Below are positions 15,403 through 24,090 of a stretch of 64,000 bases of DNA, in pieces. The notes beneath the pieces are model-generated. The model searched no databases. It was not told the origin of the DNA and worked only from the letters and a program-made list of their open reading frames with translations. The stretch covers positions 39,943-103,942 of the forward strand of contig CAYLLN010000016.1 in assembly GCA_964384375.1 (NCBI GenBank). The letters run 5' to 3'. How positions within the stretch are numbered: position 1 is the stretch's first letter; every line of letters starts with the position of its first letter. Source of the stretch: CAYLLN01 sp964384375 (GTDB lineage: Bacteria; Planctomycetota; Planctomycetia; Pirellulales; Pirellulaceae). Both the position numbers and the translations under genes were made by a program.

Positions 15403-16365
15403 ATGGTCAGAAGTCTAGTTGCACCACTGGTTTACGCTGCCGCCTTCGGAATGGCGGCAATCGCAATTGCCTCGGCACAAGCTCAGGCGCCTGCCGCCAA
15501 AGCGCCCACCACGAAGGACAAACCGATCCCGCCCGAGGACGTGAAGTTCACGACCAAGGACGGCTGGGAGATTCACGCCACCTACTATCCCGGAAAGCTC
15601 AAGAAGAACGCCGTGCCGTTCATCATGCTGCACGGCTGGGAAGGGACGCGTGCCGACTACGACGGGCTGGCCAAGCACATGCAGAGCCTCGGTCATGCGG
15701 TCCTCGTTCCCGACCTCCGCGGCCACGGCCAAAGCAATACCCGCCCCGGCCCCAAGGAAGCGACTGTCGAAAGCCCCGATGACCTGACCAATGCCGAGAT
15801 CAAAGGGATGGCGGCCGATATTGAGGCGTGTAAGAAATTCCTCCGCGAGAAGAACAATGCCGGCGAACTGAATATTGAGATGCTCACGGTCATCGGCGCC
15901 GACGTGACGTGCATCACCGCCCTGCAATGGTCGGCCTACGACTGGAGCGTAAAGAACTTGCCGTCGTACAAGCAGGGAGAAGACGTGAAAATGGTCGTGC
16001 TCCTTTCGCCGACGCAGTCGTTCAAGGGGAATTCGCTCAATCAAACGCTGACGCACCCAGCCGTGAAGAAGCAACTGACGCTGGTTCTGATCGTCGGCCG
16101 CGAAGACTCCAAGAGCTTTGCCGACTCGCGTAAGATCAACACCCAGCTCGAGAACTTCCGCCCCGAAATGAAGAAGAACGACGTGAAGAACGAGGACCGC
16201 TCGCTCTTCTTCTTTGAGCTCGATACGAACCTCGTCGGCACAGGCCTCCTGAACGAAGCCCTCCGGGTGAAGAACGGCTTAGCCAACATCGTGAAGCTCC
16301 GTCTTTCGGACAAGAGCGAAAACTACTCTTGGTCCGAGCGTAAAGATCCCCGCGGCGGCGAGTAA
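15403..16365 (+). CDS. Secreted alpha/beta-hydrolase-fold protein with altered nucleophile
   Basis: 320 residues. A signal peptide (~26 residues, ending ASAQAQA) and a Pro/Ala/Lys-rich spacer precede an alpha/beta-hydrolase fold. FIMLHGWEGTRADYDGLAKHM supplies the oxyanion loop (HG at 77-78), followed by VLVPDLRGHGQS. The nucleophile elbow reads IGADVTC, with Asp167 where most relatives have Ser in GxSxG, and Thr instead of the final Gly. The region after ~residue 250 is lysine-rich, and no clear catalytic His is visible near the C-terminus. It may be an Asp-nucleophile enzyme or, more likely, an inactive binding protein. No operon partner is evident. Confidence 0.8.
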   Translation: MVRSLVAPLVYAAAFGMAAIAIASAQAQAPAAKAPTTKDKPIPPEDVKFTTKDGWEIHATYYPGKLKKNAVPFIMLHGWEGTRADYDGLAKHMQSLGHAVLVPDLRGHGQSNTRPGPKEATVESPDDLTNAEIKGMAADIEACKKFLREKNNAGELNIEMLTVIGADVTCITALQWSAYDWSVKNLPSYKQGEDVKMVVLLSPTQSFKGNSLNQTLTHPAVKKQLTLVLIVGREDSKSFADSRKINTQLENFRPEMKKNDVKNEDRSLFFFELDTNLVGTGLLNEALRVKNGLANIVKLRLSDKSENYSWSERKDPRGGE

Positions 16366-16740
16366 CGCTCCCCCGCCTGTCGAGCACACTCCATTCTCTT
16401 CAAGCGATAGCACAGCGGTTCTGCCGCCCTGCGATTCTTTCGACAGTGGAGGCGAGAATCTCGCCAAACGCCTTCCCGCGGAGTCCTGTCAGTTCGAGAT
16501 CGGCGTAGTAGCCTCGCAAACGACCGCCGACCGCCGGGGGACATGTCGTTCCTCCACCTCCCGAGCGGCTGACGCTCTTCCCTCGCGACTTTGACGTTTT
16601 CATCGATTGTATCGGGGCCTTGCTCGCGGATGACGGCATCCCGCAATGCCGTCCGATTCAATGCGAACGCACGCTTCAGGATATAGCGGCTGGCGCCAAC
16701 TACCGGCGCAACGACGACGGCGGCGAAAAGGAGTTCCCCG
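16366..16740. other. Intergenic region with one hairpin
   Basis: A perfect 8-bp stem (GACGGCAT 16632-16639 with ATGCCGTC 16646-16653, six-base loop) lies in the probable 5' leader of the barrel gene at 16741. Nothing else here is supported. Confidence 0.4.
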
Positions 16741-17820
16741 ATGACCAAGGATCTGGTCGCTCGCGCGATGTTTGCGCTCATGCTAGCACTTCCCACGGCA
16801 GTTTTTGCCGGGGATGTGGCATTCGAGTCGGGACTCGACGATCCCTCCACCGCTTGTCACGTGGGGGATTGCGACGACTGCTGCCGGCGGGGCGGGTACT
16901 GGTTCGCTGGCGTCGAAGCAACGATGCTGCAAGCCGATGTCACCTCCGGCGGCATCATCACGGCGTCGTTCTCCGACACGACCGCCCCGGGCGTCTCCAC
17001 GGCTGCGTTCGTGGACGGCGACGGCTTGGATAAATTCGCGTTCGCTCCGCGAATCTGGATCGGCCGCCAGTTCAACGAACGTTGGGGACTCGTCGGCCGC
17101 TACTGGGATCTCTCCGCGGCAACCTTGCATCGCCCTGACGAAAACCCGAATATTCCGAACACCGGTGCCAACTTTGCAACCATCGAGCAGAGCGACAACG
17201 CCCGGCTCTTCACCGGCGATATTGAACTCGTTCGCAGCATCGACACCTGGGGCTGGAAGCTCGACGCGACAGGCGGCGTACGTGTCGCCCACGTGGATGC
17301 CTCGTCCGATTTCCTTGCCTTCGGTGTTTTCACGACGGGCAACTTCATCAACCTGACGCTGCAGAACGGCTTTGAGTTTGACGGCGTCGGCGGAACCAGC
17401 GCACTGATCGGGCGGCGGCAGCTCGGCGACTCCCCGTTTTCGTTGTTCCTGGGCGGTCGCTTCAGCTACCTCGGCGGATATACCGATTCCTTTGGCCGCT
17501 CGGACGGCACCGTCGCGTCATCCCCCAGCGCCCCGCTCGTGGGAGCCGCCACCGTGCGGCGCGACGGTGCTCGCGCCCACGCCACCATCTCCGAGTTGCA
17601 AGCCGGCTTGCAAGCCGATTATCCGCTGGCCTTCCTGCCGGCAAGCGTCTTCTTCCGCAGCGCGGTCGAGTACCAGGTGTGGGAAATCAACGGCAAGCCG
17701 ACCGGCGGCGCGGGCTTCGGCGGCACAATCGGCGAGCTGACCACGAACTCCTTCGCCAGCGCCGGCTTGGGCGACGCCCATCTGATTGGCGTGTCGCTGG
17801 CCGTCGGCATCAACTGGTAA
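16741..17820 (+). CDS. Outer-membrane beta-barrel protein (BBP7/Lpg1974-like)
   Basis: 359 residues, with AAGGAG eight bases before the ATG. A signal peptide (ALMLALPTAVFAG) is followed by a Cys-rich short N-terminus (CHVGDCDDCCRRGGYW). A series of amphipathic strands follows: GLVGRYWDLS, GWKLDATGGVRVAHVDASS, SLFLGGRFSYLGGY and a C-terminal LIGVSLAVGINW ending in Trp, a BAM signal. The start of the mature part (YWFAGVEATMLQADV) matches the planctomycete-rich BBP7 barrel family. Function in that family is not established, so porin activity is only a guess. The gene stands alone. Confidence 0.8.
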   Translation: MTKDLVARAMFALMLALPTAVFAGDVAFESGLDDPSTACHVGDCDDCCRRGGYWFAGVEATMLQADVTSGGIITASFSDTTAPGVSTAAFVDGDGLDKFAFAPRIWIGRQFNERWGLVGRYWDLSAATLHRPDENPNIPNTGANFATIEQSDNARLFTGDIELVRSIDTWGWKLDATGGVRVAHVDASSDFLAFGVFTTGNFINLTLQNGFEFDGVGGTSALIGRRQLGDSPFSLFLGGRFSYLGGYTDSFGRSDGTVASSPSAPLVGAATVRRDGARAHATISELQAGLQADYPLAFLPASVFFRSAVEYQVWEINGKPTGGAGFGGTIGELTTNSFASAGLGDAHLIGVSLAVGINW

Positions 17821-17908
17821 GAGCGCATGGGGCGAGCAGTTATTCAAAGCCCCGACCGGCGACCGGGGCAGTTCGCGGTTGAGACTCGACTCATTTCATG
17901 GTCACGCC

Positions 17909-18400
17909 CTACTTCGATTCGTCCAGCGCGGCGCTCCAGACCTTCGCCCCTTCTGCGTGCTCGTCCACCCCGGCAAAAAACTCTTCGAAGGCCGCATCGG
18001 TGTCGAAGTCCTCGCAGTTTTCCCACGCGAGCAGCTTCGGCTTGTGAACGCGGAACTTGCCGGAGGCCCTGGGCGTGTACGGGATCGCGATGATCGCCTC
18101 CGAATAGGGCGAGAAATAGGCCCGCAGCTCGAGAATGATCGCATCGCACTTGCCGTCGTCCAGCGTGATTCGCCCGTCATAGACCAGCACAGCATCGACG
18201 GCATCCATGTCGTTGGCCGCCAGCTTCCGTTGCCCCTCGGCGACTGCGTCGGCCGCGTCGTCGCAAACCAAACGTATCATCTGCCGCGAATCGTCTTCCT
18301 GAGTGTAGGCCAGCATCGGGATGAGCGCGTCGTTGGCATCGGAGACACACCAGACGGCGTGGGCCGCGAAGAAGCCGGCGAGTTTGGAGGCAGTGATCAT
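17909..18400 (-). CDS. Unknown cytoplasmic protein
   Basis: 163 residues from the ATG at 18400. The frame extends 20 codons further, but those residues look non-conserved and overlap the repeat-bearing spacer. There is no signal peptide or membrane segment. The protein is acidic with alternating strands and helices: KLAGFFAAHAVWCVSDANDALIPM, a DDGKCDAIILELRAYFSP segment and a C-terminal DTDAAFEEFFAGVDEHAEGAKVWS. I do not recognise the family. The gene converges on the barrel gene at 16741 and has two dispersed hairpin repeats upstream. Confidence 0.7.
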   Translation of the reverse strand: MITASKLAGFFAAHAVWCVSDANDALIPMLAYTQEDDSRQMIRLVCDDAADAVAEGQRKLAANDMDAVDAVLVYDGRITLDDGKCDAIILELRAYFSPYSEAIIAIPYTPRASGKFRVHKPKLLAWENCEDFDTDAAFEEFFAGVDEHAEGAKVWSAALDESK

Positions 18401-18487
18401 GGGTCGTTCCGATGGTGACTGTGCTCCGAGTTGTGAGCGGTAGTTAATCGTCGTTGTCAATCAGTTTGCCGTCAATCTGAATGACGA

Positions 18488-18518
18488 GTGGCTGTGGGTC
18501 GCGTAGCGAACCACGGCT
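18488..18518 (-). repeat. Dispersed hairpin repeat, copy 1
   Basis: Inverted copy of a ~33-base element read as CCGTGGTT-stem-loop-CCACAGCCAC; the stem GTGGTTCGC/GCGACCCAC pairs in 8 of 9 positions. Seven copies occur in intergenic parts of this window. Confidence 0.8.
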
Positions 18519-18534
18519 CATTGCGGCCGCGCTT

Positions 18535-18570
18535 CCGTGGTTGGCTGGCTACCGCCAACCACAACCACCT
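18535..18570 (+). repeat. Dispersed hairpin repeat, copy 2
   Basis: Same element in plus orientation, in head-to-head arrangement with copy 1 only 17 bases away. The stem is formed by GTGGTTGGC and GCCAACCAC, with a longer loop. Confidence 0.75.
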
Positions 18571-18606
18571 CTAGGATGCACAACCACTGGTCGCGGTGTG
18601 GTTTGT

Positions 18607-19887
18607 CTAGGCCGCGGCGCGGTAAATTCGCGGGCGAGGAGCGTTGGCCGAGGGCGAAGAGGGCTCGGTGCGGTGATGGGCGAATTGTTCGTCCCAGGCG
18701 CGGTCGAGCGCGGCGAGGGCGGCTTCGATGCTGACACAACGCCAGCGGCCGGTGGGACTTTTCGCAGCCAATCCCAATCGCTCAAGCTTGGCCAGCGCGT
18801 CGGCCACTTCAAAATCGACGGAAAGGGCGCAACGTTCGCGGAGCCACTTCTCGGCAGCGGCGTCTAGCTCGGCGGCTTTGGACCCTTGCAGCCCGCCACG
18901 CCAAAGGAGCCACCAGGCGAGGACCAGCTCGCGGAACTCCTGCTCCTCGGCTTCGTTCACGAGGTGATAGAGGACGCCGGCGTTGTTGTCGAGATTTTGG
19001 AAGTAGAGGCTGCGGGTCAGGCTGAGTTGGTATTTCTCGCGCGTCCGGAGGTAGCCGTAAAACGACTTCATCCCGTAGCCGACAATGCCGCTGACCAGGG
19101 CGAGAAATGCGAGCAGGCCGTACAGGCTGGCGAAGGCGACAGCGGCGGCCCCTTTGAGAAGTTTGAAGATCGTCAGTCCCACGCCGGAGAGCGTCGGCAG
19201 GACGATCTTCGCCTGCTCCAGCCAGCCGATGCGGATGTTCGCGCCGGGGAGGAGCGTTTCGACGTCCTGCCGCGGGATGTTCTTAAAGAGCTTGAGGACG
19301 ACGGCCCGTGTGTCGATGGGATCGGTGTGCGGCGTTTTCTGTTTGAGGCGAAAGATGATCGCGAGGCGGCGGAATGTTGGGATAAGCCGTTCCTCACCGC
19401 GCCACAGGTTGTGCCACGAGCGGCCGACGCGCGGAAGCTCGCAGTCACCGCGGGTGTAGATTTCCAGCCGCTCGAAGATCGACAGGTCCAGTTGTAGTGA
19501 AAGGCCATCTTCGCTGGGCGTGCGAAGGGCTTCTTCCAGATCGTGACGCGAGAGGCGACGGTAATTGGCCCGCGTGAGCAGGGCATCAAACCGTTCAAAG
19601 AGCCGTCGGCAACGGGCGTTGCGCTCGCCCGTCGTCAGTTCGACGCCGGGAGCCGCGTCGCTGTCGGGATCGAACGGGGCGTAGGCGGTTTTCAACTCGC
19701 CGAGCCGCGAGTGGAAATCGTGGTGGATCGTCGCCTCGGCCAGGCGGCAGAACTGACGGAACTGCTCGCGGTCGAAGATGGTGACGGAGGCCTCGTCGGC
19801 GAGCTTCTGCACGAGGTCAGCCGGCCGGAGCGGGATGAAGTGCTCCCGGCCGGCATCGCTTCTGGATTGTTCCGGCTGGGGAGACAT
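18607..19887 (-). CDS. TMEM143/DUF3754-family membrane protein
   Basis: 426 residues from the ATG at 19887; the frame begins earlier but the extra 29 residues are not convincing. The N-terminal two thirds is soluble: HFIPLRPADLVQKL at the start, then a DLSIFERLEIY...RLAIIFRLK region. A hydrophobic pair follows (AAAVAFASLYGLLAFLALVSGIVGYGMKSFYGY, about residues 263-295). The family signature YFQNLDNNAGVLYHLVNEAE then REL-LAWWLL follows directly. The C-terminus (~350-426) looks like a winged-helix. The family occurs in planctomycetes, cyanobacteria and eukaryotic organelles without a defined biochemical role. The gene stands alone on this strand. Confidence 0.8.
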   Translation of the reverse strand: MSPQPEQSRSDAGREHFIPLRPADLVQKLADEASVTIFDREQFRQFCRLAEATIHHDFHSRLGELKTAYAPFDPDSDAAPGVELTTGERNARCRRLFERFDALLTRANYRRLSRHDLEEALRTPSEDGLSLQLDLSIFERLEIYTRGDCELPRVGRSWHNLWRGEERLIPTFRRLAIIFRLKQKTPHTDPIDTRAVVLKLFKNIPRQDVETLLPGANIRIGWLEQAKIVLPTLSGVGLTIFKLLKGAAAVAFASLYGLLAFLALVSGIVGYGMKSFYGYLRTREKYQLSLTRSLYFQNLDNNAGVLYHLVNEAEEQEFRELVLAWWLLWRGGLQGSKAAELDAAAEKWLRERCALSVDFEVADALAKLERLGLAAKSPTGRWRCVSIEAALAALDRAWDEQFAHHRTEPSSPSANAPRPRIYRAAA

Positions 19888-20048
19888 GGTGCTAGCAGCG
19901 GCAAAGGCATAGTGGCGAGCGCAATCGTTTGATCGACATACGCCAGCGAGGTTCGCCAGTAAAGAGCAGTCCAAGCTACCATCGGGGACGGCTCCCCGAT
20001 GGTGGAAGTCGGGCAGGCTGAATTGTTGCCCCCACTCAGCGGACTGGA

Positions 20049-21947
20049 CTACCGCGTGACGAGGTCGGCAGTTGTGGCGTGATAGCTGTCGGTGGCCGCG
20101 AGGAAGAGCCAGTCGGAATCGTCGCCACCAATCAGGCAGTCGGGGCTGCTATCATCCAGCACCCAAGTTCCCTTTTGCAGCCGGCTCGCCACGCTGGCAG
20201 TCCGCGAGGCAAAGTTACCCGGGCCGCTCCATTCGGCCAACAAGGCGAGGAGGGCGGCAGCGTTCGTGTCGTACGCGGTCCGTCCGCCGATGAGGATGTC
20301 TTCACCCGCACCGCCGTCCACGCGGTCGGTGCCGAGTCCGCCTACGAGCACATCGCGGCCCGTAAAGCCGAGAACCTGATCGTCCCCATCGCCACCGAGG
20401 ACCAGATCGTCCCCTTCGCGGCCGTCAAGGAAGTCGCCCCCCGCTCCGCCGAGGAGCAGATCGTTGCCACCCATGCCCCAGACGCGATCGACCCCGTCGC
20501 CACCGTCGAGCAGGTCATCAGCCGAACCACCGGTGATCTGGTCGTTCCCCGCTTCGCCATAGATCTGGACGGGGAGCTTCGAGTCGGTCGCGTAGACCTG
20601 ATCGTTGCCGGCGCCGGAGAAGACGCGGACGTGGCCACCCGTCGGCAGCGTGTGCGGGCCGGACATCTGCCCGTTGAGCCAAGCGAATACACTCAAACTG
20701 CCGGTCTGCTCTTGCGATTTGGTCCAGACGTAGATCCGATCGGCAGCCTTGGTTCCTTGCACGACGAGTTCGTTGCCGACGCGTGTGAATGGCGACGCGG
20801 GCTCAGCCAAATCGAGCAGATTGATCGTGACCGTCGCTGATGCCAACAGGGCCGGCTCGCCATTGTCGGTCGCTTGAATCGTCAGTTCGAACACGGGATT
20901 CGACTCGAAGTCGATCGCGGTGGCATTGGCGACGGTGAGAACGCCGGTCGCGGGATTGATGGCGAACGCACCAGCCGTGTTGCCGCCGCCGATCGAGAAC
21001 GTGAGCGACTGCCCGGCATCTGGGTCCATGGCGCTGACGACGCCCACGACAGTTCCGGCCGCGGAGTTTTCATTAAGGCTGAAGACGCCGGATTCGACTG
21101 TGGGAGCGAGATTCACCGGCGGCGGTGGCTCATCGTCGTTGTCTTGCGCGTCCGCGGCAGCAATCACTTCGCTGGCAATGACTTGGCCGAAATAGCGGGC
21201 CGAGTCAAAGTTCTCGGCAGTGATGATCCGGCCATCGACGACAACATCGTCGGCCACGGTGGTCGGATCACCGTATTGTCCGCTCGCGGTGTTCGCTGTC
21301 GCGCCGTTGGCAGTCACTTGCGGATATTGCTGAAGCTGGTAATAGCCGTACCATTGCCCCTCGAAGAACACTGCCGGGGAGCCGATCCACGGGACGCTGA
21401 CTTGCTTGCCGGAAATGGGACTGACCCCATCGACGCGAGCCCACGCCAGCACCGTGACGCCGTGGCAGATCGCGGTGACGTACTTGTCCTGATCGACAAA
21501 GTCGTTGATCAAATTGTTGACGGTGGCTTTCGTAGCGGTGTCGCCATTGTAGGCGGCATTTTGATAGGTGCCCGAGAAGGAATACTGGTACATCGATGAT
21601 CCCCAGCCGCCGACGAAGACGATCGCCGAGTAGTCGCTGGCATCTGCGTCGGCCACGGCGATGTCGGGCGTGACCATGCCGGTGCCGGTCCCTTCGCCGG
21701 TCCCCTGATGCGGGAAGGAGGGGTTCGTAGTCGTCGCGGCGACCTTCACATCGAGACCAGCCGCCTCCAAGCTGGTCCGGGTGTCGCCATATTCCTGGTA
21801 ATAGAAATCACGCTGATCGGCGATGACCAACAGCACCGGCAACGGGTCAGCGGCCATCAGGTCGCGGGTTTCGAGCTTTTCCAGGCCAAAGCGGCGGCTG
21901 GGCCTTTGGGGATTAGCGGTGCGGCGAAGCGTGTTGCGGCGGAACAT
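20049..21947 (-). CDS. Secreted DJ-1/PfpI - cadherin - RTX repeat fusion
   Basis: 632 residues from the ATG at 21947, with GAGGAGAGAG just upstream. The frame runs 168 codons further but without domain content. The N-terminus has the planctomycete sorting-type motif (RFGLEKLETRDLMA, residues ~19-32). Residues ~35-245 resemble the DJ-1/PfpI glutamine-amidotransferase fold: VLLVIADQRDFYYQEYGDTR, IVFVGGWGSS, and the elbow TAICHGV with the Cys-His-Gly typical of the family. Residues ~275-375 are a cadherin-like repeat (FSLNENSAAGTVVG, AINPATGVLTV). Residues ~450-565 are RTX-type calcium-binding nonapeptides (GGSADDLLDGGDG, GGDGDDQVLG). It is probably exported and stabilised by calcium. The substrate of the DJ-1-like part is unknown. 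Confidence 0.88.
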   Translation of the reverse strand: MFRRNTLRRTANPQRPSRRFGLEKLETRDLMAADPLPVLLVIADQRDFYYQEYGDTRTSLEAAGLDVKVAATTTNPSFPHQGTGEGTGTGMVTPDIAVADADASDYSAIVFVGGWGSSMYQYSFSGTYQNAAYNGDTATKATVNNLINDFVDQDKYVTAICHGVTVLAWARVDGVSPISGKQVSVPWIGSPAVFFEGQWYGYYQLQQYPQVTANGATANTASGQYGDPTTVADDVVVDGRIITAENFDSARYFGQVIASEVIAAADAQDNDDEPPPPVNLAPTVESGVFSLNENSAAGTVVGVVSAMDPDAGQSLTFSIGGGNTAGAFAINPATGVLTVANATAIDFESNPVFELTIQATDNGEPALLASATVTINLLDLAEPASPFTRVGNELVVQGTKAADRIYVWTKSQEQTGSLSVFAWLNGQMSGPHTLPTGGHVRVFSGAGNDQVYATDSKLPVQIYGEAGNDQITGGSADDLLDGGDGVDRVWGMGGNDLLLGGAGGDFLDGREGDDLVLGGDGDDQVLGFTGRDVLVGGLGTDRVDGGAGEDILIGGRTAYDTNAAALLALLAEWSGPGNFASRTASVASRLQKGTWVLDDSSPDCLIGGDDSDWLFLAATDSYHATTADLVTR

Positions 21948-22148
21948 GGCTCTCTCCTCGTTGCGGTGGTTGACTAGCGAACAAGGGAGAGATGCGACTT
22001 CCGGCAGCCGCCTTTCATCACACGAACCGAATTGGCCCGAAGATGTGGGGGAGCAAGCACTTACGACTGCGGAATTCATCTGAAAGAGACGCAAATTGCC
22101 ATATTCGCGATGCCCGGAGGCAGCTAAACTCCGCGGCCCGCCAGAGCG

Positions 22149-22181
22149 CCGTGGTTGGCTGTCGCCAACCACAGCCACCCC
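22149..22181 (+). repeat. Dispersed hairpin repeat, copy 3
   Basis: Full-length copy with a perfect nine-pair stem, GTGGTTGGC with GCCAACCAC around TGTC, followed by ACAGCC and a C-run. It lies in the 373-base gap between divergent genes, which otherwise shows nothing I can support. Confidence 0.85.
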
Positions 22182-22320
22182 AGGGAATAGCCGCGGCCCC
22201 CTCTGGCGAACAGCGCGTTGGTCTGCGGCAAAAATCGACGTAAACCAAAGTCTTGAAACGGAATTTGGGGCTTCTACAATGGACGTTACGCCCCAACTTC
22301 CGCACGCGAGCAGGTGATCT

Positions 22321-22671
22321 ATGCGAGCTGCGGTGGTCGGAATGCTTGTCGCGTTGGGCGTGCTGGCCGCGGGCGCGGTCGGTGCTCCCGATTCCCCAAC
22401 AAGTTCAGGCGGCCGGACGGCACGGTCCAGCCAGGATCGTGCCGGTCCCACTTCCGAATTGATGGCCCTAAGCTTCGATTCGGAAGGGCGGCAGCAAGTG
22501 ACGCTGATCGACCCGCGATCGCGCGTGATGGCCGTTTATCACGTGGACCGCACGACCGGCGCCTTGTCGCTGAAGAGCGTACGCAACGTCCACTGGGACC
22601 TGCAGATTGAGGACTTTAATTCCGCGAATCCGACGCCCCGCGAGATTCGCGCCCTGACCGAACCCCGCTGA
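22321..22671 (+). CDS. Small secreted protein of unknown function
   Basis: 116 residues. A signal peptide (VGMLVALGVLAAGAVGA, cleaved near residue 22) precedes a Ser/Arg-rich spacer. A compact beta-rich part follows: LMALSFDSEGRQQVTLIDPRSRVMAVYHVDRTTG continues into LSLKSVRNVHWDLQIEDFN. Relatives of this single-strand-pair pattern are frequent in planctomycetes next to cell-envelope genes. It lies 77 bases before the HTH-membrane protein gene and is probably co-transcribed with it. Function is unknown. Confidence 0.75.
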   Translation: MRAAVVGMLVALGVLAAGAVGAPDSPTSSGGRTARSSQDRAGPTSELMALSFDSEGRQQVTLIDPRSRVMAVYHVDRTTGALSLKSVRNVHWDLQIEDFNSANPTPREIRALTEPR

Positions 22672-22748
22672 CCGGCGGCTTGCCTGGCACATCGCCTGGC
22701 ACTCGCCGGACCACCCTCGCGCTTCGCCGCGCGACCTGGGAGCAAGAC

Positions 22749-24050
22749 ATGGCCGGCAAGTTTGTCGATCTGAACGAAGCTGCGAAGATGATCGGCGTCA
22801 CGCCCGAAGAGCTCGTCGAGATGCGCTCGAAGGGGGACATCTTCGGCTACCGCGACGGCGCGAGCTGGAAGTTCAAGCTCGAAGAAGTCGAACGCGTCAA
22901 TTCCGAGCGCTCGGGTGCCCCGCGCGGCGATTCGTCGATCATGTCGGCCAACGATGAAGAGTTCGACAACTTGATCACTGGCCTCTCGTCCAAAATTCTC
23001 GCCGAGAAGGCTCAGGAAGAATCGGGCTCGATCCTGGTGAGCGAGCAAGAGCTGGGCGTTTCGGCCACCGGCCAAAGCACGATCATCGGCAAAGGGAAGA
23101 AGGGACAGCCCGCTCCGCACGACAGCGACATCAAGCTCGCTTCTGACGACGAACTGATGCCCGGCAGCGACAAGCTGCTCGAAGCCCCCGGCAGCAAGCT
23201 CGTGAAGTCCGACGCGTCGGACGTGCTCGTCGGCTCCGATATTCAAGTGAAAGGTGGCAGCGGTACCGGCGATATGCCGGGGCTGAAGCCCAGTGCCGGT
23301 TCGACGGGTGGCCTCGACCTCGGCCCGAACCTGAGCCTCGACGAGCGTGACGAATCGGACAGCGATTCCGCTCTGGACGACGACATCAAGCTCGACAAAG
23401 GCCCCGGTGGCACCGGCAGCGGCAAGGGGAGCGACGTCACCCTCGGCTCGGGCGACAGCGGCATCAACCTCGCCCCGACCGACAGCGGCCTCTCGCTCGA
23501 AGAAGAGCCGCTCGACCTTGGCGGCTCGTCGGTCGAATCGCTCGAACTCCCCGAAGACGACGAAGTCATTTCGCTGGAGCAAGAAGCGGCCGACCCCGAT
23601 CAGGCCACGCAGCTCAAAGCGGACAACGAATTCCTCCTTTCTCCCGGCGAAAGCATGGCCGAGGACGAATCGGATTCTGGCTCGCAAGTGATCGCGCTGG
23701 AGGACTCGGAAGCGTTCGACCAGGACGCGGCCACGATGCTCCGCTCGGAACCGGGCGGTCCGCTCGCGGCCGACGCCTTCCAGCCGATGCCTGGCGACAT
23801 GGCGATGGCCGGCGGCATTCCCGGCGCGGCGATGGGGGCCGGCCAACCGGTTTACGTCCAGGTTCCGACGCAGGAAGTGCCGTACTCGATCTGGAATGTG
23901 CTCAGCCTCGGCCTGATCGTGCTGATGCTCACGCTGACTGGCATGCTCATGGTCGATGTGATGCTCAACATGTGGTCGTTCAGTGGCAGCACGAGCGCCT
24001 CGACGCAGATCATGGACTTCTTCATCAAGACGTTTAACCTCGACGCATAA
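22749..24050 (+). CDS. Membrane-anchored protein with N-terminal excisionase-like HTH
   Basis: 433 residues from the ATG at 22749, preceded by GGGAG. Residues ~4-50 are a MerR/excisionase-like helix-turn-helix (KFVDLNEAAKMIGV, PEELVEMRSKGDIFGYRDG, WKFKLEEVERV). Residues ~60-370 are very acidic, low-complexity Ser/Asp/Gly/Leu sequence with recurring short motifs such as ESGSILVSEQELG and LSLEEEPLDLGGSS. Two hydrophobic segments near the C-terminus (~380-425: VLSLGLIVLMLTLTGMLMVDVML...) anchor it. A DNA- or protein-binding head on a long disordered stalk fixed to the membrane is unusual. The segment next to OmpA-like and lipoprotein genes suggests an envelope-linked operon. Confidence 0.8.
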   Translation: MAGKFVDLNEAAKMIGVTPEELVEMRSKGDIFGYRDGASWKFKLEEVERVNSERSGAPRGDSSIMSANDEEFDNLITGLSSKILAEKAQEESGSILVSEQELGVSATGQSTIIGKGKKGQPAPHDSDIKLASDDELMPGSDKLLEAPGSKLVKSDASDVLVGSDIQVKGGSGTGDMPGLKPSAGSTGGLDLGPNLSLDERDESDSDSALDDDIKLDKGPGGTGSGKGSDVTLGSGDSGINLAPTDSGLSLEEEPLDLGGSSVESLELPEDDEVISLEQEAADPDQATQLKADNEFLLSPGESMAEDESDSGSQVIALEDSEAFDQDAATMLRSEPGGPLAADAFQPMPGDMAMAGGIPGAAMGAGQPVYVQVPTQEVPYSIWNVLSLGLIVLMLTLTGMLMVDVMLNMWSFSGSTSASTQIMDFFIKTFNLDA

Positions 24051-24090
24051 CGCTCGAAAACTTGCTGCACGATTCGAAAGGACTCGAATC

